NCBI GenBank assembly: GCA_044226525.1
Contig: JBGAGV010000028.1
Coordinates: 55,922-119,921, forward strand
Direction: 5' to 3'
Origin: VFJQ01 sp044226525
GTDB lineage: Bacteria; Verrucomicrobiota; Verrucomicrobiia; Chthoniobacterales; Chthoniobacteraceae
Length of the DNA: 64,000 nt
The notes under the pieces are model-generated. The model searched no databases, was not told where the DNA came from, and saw only the letters and a program-made list of their open reading frames with translations. Shown piece by piece: positions 27,822-35,168 of this stretch (within the stretch, counting starts at the first letter, position 1; each line of letters opens with the position of its first letter). Position numbers and translations under genes: made by a program.

Positions 27822-30033
27822 ACGCTCTATTTTGCCGTGGAAATTTGCGGCGCTAGTCATCGTGACCGCGCTTGTTTGTCAAGCGGCTGAGCCAGCCAAA
27901 ACCATGCCTTTCACCAATCACCTCGCGGGCGAAAAGTCGCCCTACCTGCTCCAGCATCAGCATAATCCCGTCGATTGGTATCCCTGGGGCGCGGCGGCTT
28001 TTGAGAAAGCGAAGCGCGAAAACAAACCCATTTTCCTCTCGATCGGCTACTCCACCTGCCACTGGTGCCACGTCATGGCTCACGAGTCGTTCGAGAGCGA
28101 TGAGGTGGCGAAAATTCTCAACGAGCATTTTGTGTCGATCAAAGTGGACCGCGAGGAGCGGCCCGACGTGGACCGCGTTTACATGACCTTTGTGCAGGCC
28201 ACGACGGGCGGCGGCGGCTGGCCGATGACGGTCTTTCTGACGCCGGACCTGAAGCCGTTCGTCGGCGGCACTTATTTTCCACCGGAAGACAAATACGGGC
28301 GCCCCGGGTTCAAGACGCTGCTCCAGCGCATCAACGACGGCTGGACGAAAGATCGCGCGGGCATCATCGCGCATGGCGACAAGGTGGTGGAGCAACTCCG
28401 CGACATGGCTGCGGCCGCGAAGCCCGGAGGCACGAAGCTCAGCGAAGCCATCGTGCTGAATGCGGCGAATCCGTTCATCCGCACTTACGACGAGGAATGG
28501 GGCGGCTTCGGCGACGCGCCAAAATTCCCCCGGCCTTCCGCGCTGAATTTTCTCTTCCGGGTTTACGCACGCACGGGCGCCGATTCGCGCGACGGCAAAG
28601 CCACGCTCGGCATGGCGCTCGGCACGCTGCGCAAGATGGCCGAGGGCGGCATGCACGACCACCTCGGCGGCGGCTTCCACCGCTACTCGGTGGATCGCTT
28701 CTGGCACGTGCCGCACTACGAGAAGATGCTCTACGATCAGGCTCAGCTCGCTGGGTCGTATCTCGATGCGTTTCAAATCACACACGAGCCGCTCTGGGAG
28801 AAAACGGCCCGCGACATTCTCGACTACGTCCGTCGTGACATGACGGCGCGTGACGGTGGATTTTTCTCCGCCGAGGATGCGGACTCGCTGCTCGCACATG
28901 GAAAACCGGAGCACTCCGAGGGTGCCTTCTACGTCTGGACGAAGGCCGAGATCGCGCAGGCACTCGGCGAGGACGCGGCGGCGCTTTTCAACCGCTTCTA
29001 TGGCGTCGAGGACGACGGCAATTCACCACCCGGCAGCGACCCGCACGGCGAGCTAAAAGGCAAAAACACGCTCATCGTCCGCCTCGATACGAAGACGGCG
29101 GCGAAGCTCTTCAATAAGACCGAAGTCGAAACGGAAGCCTCGCTCACCGCTTCGCGGCAAAAGCTCTTCGATCTGCGCGCGCAACGCCCGCGACCGCACC
29201 TCGACGACAAGATCATCACCGCTTGGAACGGACTCATGATTTCCGCTTTTGCCCGCGCCGCGCAGATCCTGGATGACGCCACCTATCTCACCAGCGCCCA
29301 GCGAGCGGCGAAGTTCCTGCGCGAGCAAATGTGGCGTGATGGCGCCTTGCGCCGCAGCTTCCGCGAAGGCGCCAGCGAAGTGCCGGGCTTTGCGGAAGAT
29401 TACGCCTTCCTCGTGGCCGGCTTGCTCGATCTCTACGAAGCGGATTTCGATCCCGCGCACCTCACCTGGGCGCTGGAACTGCACGAGAAGATGAACGCGC
29501 TCTTCTTCGACGAGGAGCACGGCGGTTACTTCAGCACCAGCGGAGCCGATCCGAATGTGCTGGTGCGGATGAAGGAAGACTACGATGGTGCGGAACCGAG
29601 CCCCGGCAGCATCGCCGCCGCCAACGGTCTCCGCCTCGCGCAACTCACTAACGAACCCAAGCTTCGTGAGCGGGCCGAACGCACACTCAACGCTGCTTCC
29701 GAACAGCTCCTCAATCTGCCCAGCGCCGCGCCGCAAATGCTCTGCGCGCTCGATGCATGGCTGGCGAAGCCGCGGCAGATCGTCATCGCCGGTCAGCGCG
29801 GCGCGGCCGATACCAAAGCGCTGCTCCGCGAGGTGCAGAAGCGTTATCTGCCGAACAAACTCGTGCTGCTCGCCGACGCCGCGGAGAGCCAGGCCTGGCT
29901 CGGCCGGCGCCTCGAGTTCATCAAGACCGCCGCACCCATCGATGGAAAAGCCGCCGCCTACGTGTGCGAAAACTTCGTGTGCCAGCTCCCCGTTAACGAG
30001 CCCGCCAGACTGCGGGAATTGCTCGCGAAATAA
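27808..30033 (+). CDS. Secreted YyaL/SPATA20-type protein: thioredoxin-fold DUF255 plus (alpha/alpha)6 barrel
   Basis: A 741-residue protein. The start at 27808 gives a good signal peptide (KFAALVIVTALVCQA, cleavage before AEPAK). A TTG at 27832 would still leave a signal peptide and avoid the overlap with the amidase gene; an ATG at 27904 gives a cytoplasmic form. The DUF255 thioredoxin-like domain has NPVDWYPWG, then the CHWCH motif (Cys84, Cys87), then DREERPDVD. The rest is an alpha-toroid similar to N-acylglucosamine epimerases (LGGGFHRYSVDRFWHVPHYEKM is the family hallmark). The biochemical role of the family is not settled. It is followed by adenosine deaminase after 11 nt. Confidence 0.9.
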   Translation: MSLRIRSILPWKFAALVIVTALVCQAAEPAKTMPFTNHLAGEKSPYLLQHQHNPVDWYPWGAAAFEKAKRENKPIFLSIGYSTCHWCHVMAHESFESDEVAKILNEHFVSIKVDREERPDVDRVYMTFVQATTGGGGWPMTVFLTPDLKPFVGGTYFPPEDKYGRPGFKTLLQRINDGWTKDRAGIIAHGDKVVEQLRDMAAAAKPGGTKLSEAIVLNAANPFIRTYDEEWGGFGDAPKFPRPSALNFLFRVYARTGADSRDGKATLGMALGTLRKMAEGGMHDHLGGGFHRYSVDRFWHVPHYEKMLYDQAQLAGSYLDAFQITHEPLWEKTARDILDYVRRDMTARDGGFFSAEDADSLLAHGKPEHSEGAFYVWTKAEIAQALGEDAAALFNRFYGVEDDGNSPPGSDPHGELKGKNTLIVRLDTKTAAKLFNKTEVETEASLTASRQKLFDLRAQRPRPHLDDKIITAWNGLMISAFARAAQILDDATYLTSAQRAAKFLREQMWRDGALRRSFREGASEVPGFAEDYAFLVAGLLDLYEADFDPAHLTWALELHEKMNALFFDEEHGGYFSTSGADPNVLVRMKEDYDGAEPSPGSIAAANGLRLAQLTNEPKLRERAERTLNAASEQLLNLPSAAPQMLCALDAWLAKPRQIVIAGQRGAADTKALLREVQKRYLPNKLVLLADAAESQAWLGRRLEFIKTAAPIDGKAAAYVCENFVCQLPVNEPARLRELLAK

Positions 30034-30044
30034 CCGATCCTTTT

Positions 30045-31127
30045 ATGAACCTAGCCAAGCTCCCGAAAGTCCTGCTTCACGAACATCTCGACGGCGGCCT
30101 GCGGCCGAAAACCGTCATCGATCTCGCGCTCGACATCGGCTACTCGGGTCTGCCCACGCACGATCCGGGGGAACTGGCGGAGTGGTTCCACCGGGGGGCG
30201 CAGCGCGGATCGCTCCCCCTTTACCTCGAAGGCTTCGCCCACACCTGCGGCGTGATGCAGACGCGCGCGGCACTCGAGCGCGTGGCGTTCGAGTTCATCG
30301 AGGACATGCACGAGGACGGCGTGGTGTATGCGGAGATCCGGTTTGCGCCGGTGTTTCACAACAAAAAGGGCCTTACGGGTGATGCCATCGTCAGCGCGGT
30401 CATCGATGGCTTGCGGCGCGGCGAAGAAAAATACGGGGTGAAGTGGGGCCTCATTATCTGCGGCATGCGCCATCGCACCGACTCGCTCGAAGCCGCGGAA
30501 CTCGCGATCAATTTCCGCCATCACGGCGTGGTGGGTTTCGACCTCGCCGGTGAAGAAGCGGGCTATCCACCCAAGGCGCACGTCGAGGCCTTCCAGGCGA
30601 TCCAGCAAGCGAACTTCTACTCCACGCTGCACGCCGGCGAAGCGTTCGGCGTCGCTTCCATCTGGCAGGCGCTCCAGCTCTGCGGCGCCCATCGCCTTGG
30701 CCACGCCACGCGCCTTACCGACGACATGACCATCGTCAATGGCAAGATCGTGAAGCTCGGCACGCTCGCACAATACGTCCTCGACCGGCGCATTCCGCTC
30801 GAGATGTGCCTCTCCTCGAACGTGCACACCGGCTCCGTGCGCTCGATCGAAGAGCATCCCTTCAAGGCCTACTACGACCGCGGCTTCCGCGTGACGTTGA
30901 ACACCGACGACCGTCTCATGAGCGACACGTCGATGACCAAGGAATTCCAGGTCGCCGTGGATACCTTCGGCCTCACGCTCGCGGACTTCGAAAAGATCAC
31001 GCTCAACTCGATCAAGAGCGCCTTCATCCACTTCGACGAGCGTCTCAAACTCATCTACGACGTCATCAAACCCGGCTACGCGAAGGCGCGGAAAGAAGCA
31101 GGTGTATCTCCTGCAGCTGACCTATAA
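30045..31127 (+). CDS. add: Adenosine deaminase
   Basis: A 360-residue cytoplasmic amidohydrolase converting adenosine to inosine in purine salvage. The metal site starts KVLLHEHLDGGLRP (His12, His14). Further motifs are YAEIRFAPVFH, FDLAGEEAGYPP, TLHAGEAFG (catalytic Glu within HAGE), GHATRL, and the C-terminal LNTDDRLMSDT (metal Asp). The order and length match Add. It could be the related adenine deaminase, but the HAGE-GHATRL spacing and MCLSSNVHTG favour adenosine. It follows the YyaL-like gene by 11 nt and converges on the beta-helix protein with a 3-nt gap. Confidence 0.92.
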   Translation: MNLAKLPKVLLHEHLDGGLRPKTVIDLALDIGYSGLPTHDPGELAEWFHRGAQRGSLPLYLEGFAHTCGVMQTRAALERVAFEFIEDMHEDGVVYAEIRFAPVFHNKKGLTGDAIVSAVIDGLRRGEEKYGVKWGLIICGMRHRTDSLEAAELAINFRHHGVVGFDLAGEEAGYPPKAHVEAFQAIQQANFYSTLHAGEAFGVASIWQALQLCGAHRLGHATRLTDDMTIVNGKIVKLGTLAQYVLDRRIPLEMCLSSNVHTGSVRSIEEHPFKAYYDRGFRVTLNTDDRLMSDTSMTKEFQVAVDTFGLTLADFEKITLNSIKSAFIHFDERLKLIYDVIKPGYAKARKEAGVSPAADL

Positions 31128-31130
31128 AAC

Positions 31131-34100
31131 TCACGGCAGCACCATGGCCCGATAGAACCCGGAGGAAGAAGCCGCCGCGGCGCCGGGATCGGTGAGGTGC
31201 AAGGTCGGCCCCGTCACATAAAAATTCTCGATGAACGGCACCCACGGCGTTGAACCGGACAGGCTGCTGCGTTTTTCGATGCGGTAAGATCGGCCACCGA
31301 TCGCAGTCAGGTCGATCGACACGTCACCACCGGTGCCCACAGAGACCGTTGTCGCCAGCCGGTGCTTCGGATCGTGCACATTCGTGCCGGCAAGATATTC
31401 CTGCCAATTGGTCGCGCCGTCGCCGTCATCATCCGAGGCGGCATCGTTGAGCAAGGGGTTCATACCGTGGACGGCTTCCCATGCATCTGGAATGCCATCA
31501 CCGTCGCTGTCCGTGCTGGTGACCGTGCGATAGCTGGCGAAAGCGGAGGTGCTACCGTTCGGATTAGTCGCGGTGGCGGAAACCAGCAGGCCTGCCGGCA
31601 GAGCCGAGCCCGTAACAAAGTTAAAACTGGCCGAACCAGCGCTGTTCGTCGTGACGCTGACGTAGCTGAGAAAAGTCCGTCCTTGTCCGGAGGTGCTGGC
31701 GGCAGGGCTCGCGAAAAAATCGAGTCGATGCGATGTGTTGGCCGCGCCCGACAGGCTGCCGGTGACCTGCAAGCCATTCCCCGCCACGGCTGAGTTCAGC
31801 GTCGGCGCCAGGATGGAATCGTTCGAAGAATTACTCAGCCGAATACCAAGGCCGCTATTGTTGTCGATCGAGTTGCCCCAGATGTTGACGAACTTCGTCG
31901 TCGAATCGCGCACAAAAACGCCTTCCCCGACATTGCCCCGAATGGTGTTCGCATCGCCGACGCCGCTTCCGCCGACTTGGACGGACTGCGCGCCACTCCA
32001 CACGGTGATGCCGGTGCTCTGATTGGCTGCGTCCCCGCCAGTGACCGGATTCACGCCGATGAGGTTGCCCTTGATGCTGGTGTTGTTCGTCCCGGTGCCG
32101 GAAATGCGAATGCCCGAGAGCACATTGCCGGAGATGACATTGCCCGAGCCGGGCGCACCGCCGATCACGGTTCCAGTCGCAGCGGCGAAAACCAACACGC
32201 CGTTGAAGTTGTTCGCAGCCGTATCGCCCGTGGGCGACATGCCGATCCAGTTTCCTTTTACTACCGTGCCGGCAGTGCTGGGCCCTTCGATTTGAACGCC
32301 GTTCGCCGCATTGCCGCTGATAAAATTGCCCGGGCCAACGGTCGTATTCGCCGGCCCGTTGTAGACATACACTCCCGAGCTGGTGTTCGGGATCATGACT
32401 GTGCCGTCCATACGCAGGCCGATCCAGTTGCCTTTCACGACCGTGCCGGTGGTTCCCGCCGTCTCGACCCTCACGCCACTGGAGGTGTTGCCGCAAATGA
32501 CATTCCCCGGGCCGACGACTGTATTTGTTGCTCCATTATAAACATACACTCCTGAACCGGTGTTCGCGATGGGAGACGTGCCGGTGGCGTTCAGGCCGAT
32601 CAGGTTACCTTGAATGATGGTGCCGTCCGCCCCGGTGTCGCGGACGAAGATGGCGGCGGTGCTGGAGTTTCCGCTCACCACGTTTCCAGCGCCGGGGCTC
32701 GTGCCACCGATCACGTTGTTCTTTGGCCCGCCAAAAAGAATAACCCCGCTGAGCAGGTTGGGAATGGCGGCGGTGCCTGCCGCGTTGGTGCCCAGATAAT
32801 TTCCCAGGATGACGTTGTTGTCCGAGCCAGAGCCGACAATGCCGACGCCCTGCCACGTATTGCCCGAGATGATGTTTCGTTCGGCGGGCGTCGTGCCGCC
32901 GATGGTATTGCCGTAGGAACCGGCGTTGATGAGCACACCACGCGTGGCGTTGGTCACCGCGGCGGTGCCAGCCGCGTTGGTGCCGATGTAATTTCCGAAC
33001 ACCTGATTGCCGTGGGAGCCGCTATCGATCAGCACGCCGTTCGAGCCGTTGCCGGAAATCACGTTGCCGGGCCCGACGACGTTGTTGGTCGCCTGGTCGT
33101 AGAGATAGACGCCGGCCGTGCTGTTGCCGAGCGCCGCGGTGCCAGCGGCGTTGAGGCCGATGAAGTTTCCCTGCACGACGTTGTTGTCGGTCCCGAGGTT
33201 CTCGATCCAGATTCCGTAGCTCGTATTGCCACTAATCAAGTTCCCCGTGCCGGAGGCGGTCCCGCCGATTCGGTTGTTCTTCGGCCCCTGCCACAACACG
33301 ACGCCGCCGATCGTGTTGGGGATGGCCGCGGTGCCGGCGGGGTTCGTGCCGATGTAGTTTCCTTCGATCACTTGGCTGTCCGAGCCGCTGCCGTTGATCC
33401 CGATGCCCTGCCATGCGTTTCCCGAAAGCACATTGCCGCGGATGGTGTTCCCAAACGCTCCACCCAGAACGAAGACGCCGCGATTGCTGTTGGGCACCGC
33501 AGTGGTGCCCCTGGCGTTGAGTCCCATGTAATTCCCAGTGACCAGGTTCGCGTTGGCGCCGGAGTCGATGATGATGCCGTGCTGGGCGTTACCTGAAACC
33601 ACGTTCCGATCTTCAGGCGCCGGGCCGCCGATCGTGTTGTCGTGCGCCCCATTCCAGATGCCGATGCCGCTGTAGCCGTTCGGGATGGCCGTGGTTCCGG
33701 CCGAGTCTGTGCCCGCGTAGCAGCCGCGCACCGTGTTGTGGTGTGAGCCGCTGTTGAGGGCGATGCCCGTGCGGCCGAATCCATTGACCACAATGCCCTT
33801 CACCGTGCAGTTCGCATCGGCGACGATCAGCCCTTCGTAGGTAATGTCGGGCATGAGGCTGAGAGCGCCGCTCAGGACGATCTCCGGGCCGCTCACGTTG
33901 GTATCGCCAACGAAGGTGGTTTGAGAAGTGCCGTCGAGGGTCGTATTGTCCGGCAAGCCGGGCAGTCGATCGGTCGGTCGAATGGTAAAGACGGACCCGT
34001 CGAAGCCAGGGTCCGTCGTGGGGATCTGGAAAGTGATCGTCGTGCCGGGATGATCGACAGCGTAGTAGATCGCGGCGCGCAGGCTGCCGCTCCCGCTGTC

Positions 34101-34976
34101 CTGCGTATTCGTGACCACCGCGCTCGGCCCAACGGGCGGCGCGCCGTAGAGAAGGGCAATGCTGGCGCGATCATCCGGGCTTAGATGCCGCGGATACGAG
34201 TTCCCCATGAGAGTGAGATACTGGCTGTAGGCCGGCAGCGGCTCAATCGTGTTCAGGGTCGCCGGATCGATCGACCATGCGGTCCGCGAGTAGTGCATGA
34301 TCGACCGGAAATCGTAAGAGCGCAGCGGATTCGAACTGCCGATGAGCGTGAAGTTCCCTGATTTGCCGGAGATGATGTTGGCCGTCAAAATCGTCACGTA
34401 GCTGTCGCGGTCGGGCCGCTGCTGTTCGTGATAAAACCCGAGCACGTGGCCCAACTCATGAATCAACGTGCCGCGATACCACGACGCGGAACCGATGGTG
34501 ACGTGGCCCGCGCCGCTAATCATGCCGACCGAGGCGTTGCCGCCATCGAGGTCCGCACCGCCATCGCTCACCACGATATAATTTGGCTCCGCCGTCCGCG
34601 CGACAAACGTCACGTTCGCCCACGTTTTCCATTCGTTCGCGGCATCGAGAAAGGCGCGCTGATGGATAGGGGTCACATTCGGATCGAAGGTGTAATAGAC
34701 GACGCCATTGGTCCAAAGCGGCGTCGTCGTGACGGCGGTGGCGCGTGTTTTCCGATTCGAAGGCGTAAGCGACTGGCGATACCGCTGGAGCCAGGTCCGG
34801 GAAATCCACATGTCATCGACCGGGACGAGCTTATTCTTGCCGCGCGGTTTCTGCGCAATGAGCTGATCGAGCTGGCGGAGATTGTGCGGACTGGCAGCGG
34901 GCGATTGAGCCAGCGCTTCGCACGAGAGGAGCGCCACGAAGGCGAACGTTACAACAGTCTGGGTGGGGGCCGGCAT
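31131..34976 (-). CDS. Secreted astacin-type (M12A) metalloprotease with right-handed beta-helix repeats
   Basis: A 1281-residue exoprotein. It has a signal peptide (VVTFAFVALLSCEALAQ). An astacin domain at about 85-290 carries HELGHVLGFYHE (His173, His177, His183, catalytic Glu174) and RSIMHYSRTAW, the Met-turn-like segment with Tyr ligand. From about residue 300 to 1030 there is a long parallel beta-helix built of NxVxGNYIGTNAAGTAAIPN and NVISGN-type coils, as in pectate-lyase-like or nosD-like folds. An Ig-like segment and a C-terminal DSDGDGIPDAWE calcium-type motif with DGDGATNWQEY follow. It probably attaches to a polymer or surface and cleaves protein; polysaccharide binding by the helix is inferred. 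The repeats are protein coils, not DNA elements. Confidence 0.87.
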   Translation of the reverse strand: MPAPTQTVVTFAFVALLSCEALAQSPAASPHNLRQLDQLIAQKPRGKNKLVPVDDMWISRTWLQRYRQSLTPSNRKTRATAVTTTPLWTNGVVYYTFDPNVTPIHQRAFLDAANEWKTWANVTFVARTAEPNYIVVSDGGADLDGGNASVGMISGAGHVTIGSASWYRGTLIHELGHVLGFYHEQQRPDRDSYVTILTANIISGKSGNFTLIGSSNPLRSYDFRSIMHYSRTAWSIDPATLNTIEPLPAYSQYLTLMGNSYPRHLSPDDRASIALLYGAPPVGPSAVVTNTQDSGSGSLRAAIYYAVDHPGTTITFQIPTTDPGFDGSVFTIRPTDRLPGLPDNTTLDGTSQTTFVGDTNVSGPEIVLSGALSLMPDITYEGLIVADANCTVKGIVVNGFGRTGIALNSGSHHNTVRGCYAGTDSAGTTAIPNGYSGIGIWNGAHDNTIGGPAPEDRNVVSGNAQHGIIIDSGANANLVTGNYMGLNARGTTAVPNSNRGVFVLGGAFGNTIRGNVLSGNAWQGIGINGSGSDSQVIEGNYIGTNPAGTAAIPNTIGGVVLWQGPKNNRIGGTASGTGNLISGNTSYGIWIENLGTDNNVVQGNFIGLNAAGTAALGNSTAGVYLYDQATNNVVGPGNVISGNGSNGVLIDSGSHGNQVFGNYIGTNAAGTAAVTNATRGVLINAGSYGNTIGGTTPAERNIISGNTWQGVGIVGSGSDNNVILGNYLGTNAAGTAAIPNLLSGVILFGGPKNNVIGGTSPGAGNVVSGNSSTAAIFVRDTGADGTIIQGNLIGLNATGTSPIANTGSGVYVYNGATNTVVGPGNVICGNTSSGVRVETAGTTGTVVKGNWIGLRMDGTVMIPNTSSGVYVYNGPANTTVGPGNFISGNAANGVQIEGPSTAGTVVKGNWIGMSPTGDTAANNFNGVLVFAAATGTVIGGAPGSGNVISGNVLSGIRISGTGTNNTSIKGNLIGVNPVTGGDAANQSTGITVWSGAQSVQVGGSGVGDANTIRGNVGEGVFVRDSTTKFVNIWGNSIDNNSGLGIRLSNSSNDSILAPTLNSAVAGNGLQVTGSLSGAANTSHRLDFFASPAASTSGQGRTFLSYVSVTTNSAGSASFNFVTGSALPAGLLVSATATNPNGSTSAFASYRTVTSTDSDGDGIPDAWEAVHGMNPLLNDAASDDDGDGATNWQEYLAGTNVHDPKHRLATTVSVGTGGDVSIDLTAIGGRSYRIEKRSSLSGSTPWVPFIENFYVTGPTLHLTDPGAAAASSSGFYRAMVLP
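31850..34000 (-). repeat. Tandem beta-helix coding repeats in the astacin-type protein
   Basis: Units of about 100-130 bp recur, each coding for a coil pair such as NVVQGNFIGLNAAGTAALGN then GVYLYDQATNNVVGPGNVISG. At the DNA level the AAATTTCC/GTTGCC-rich parts recur throughout. They give rise to the repeated appearance of the strand and should not be read as CRISPR, since there is no constant repeat with unique spacers. Confidence 0.7.
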
Positions 34977-35150
34977 AACAAGAGGGCGGCTATTGCAGCC
35001 TTACCGGTGCAGAAATCAACCAAACATCCGGGCAGAGCGGAGCGCCGTTCCGCCGGGAGGGGAAATTATTTCGCGAGCAGTTGCGCCCTCATTTCGGGCG
35101 TCACTTCAGGGCTCCAGAGCCGAGTTTTCGCAGACGGACAGTGGGATACT

Positions 35151-35166
35151 CGGGTCGGGAGACCCG
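35151..35166. repeat. Short GC palindrome after the sugar dehydrogenase gene
   Basis: CGGGTC-GGGA-GACCCG forms a 6-bp stem three nt beyond the stop of the leftward gene. No T tract follows, so it looks like a REP-style palindrome or mRNA 3' stabiliser rather than an intrinsic terminator. Confidence 0.4.
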
Positions 35167-35168
35167 GG

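Noticed and set aside
31850..34000. Possible CRISPR or satellite array
   Set aside because: The repeats are beta-helix coils in a protein frame; no constant repeat with unique spacers.
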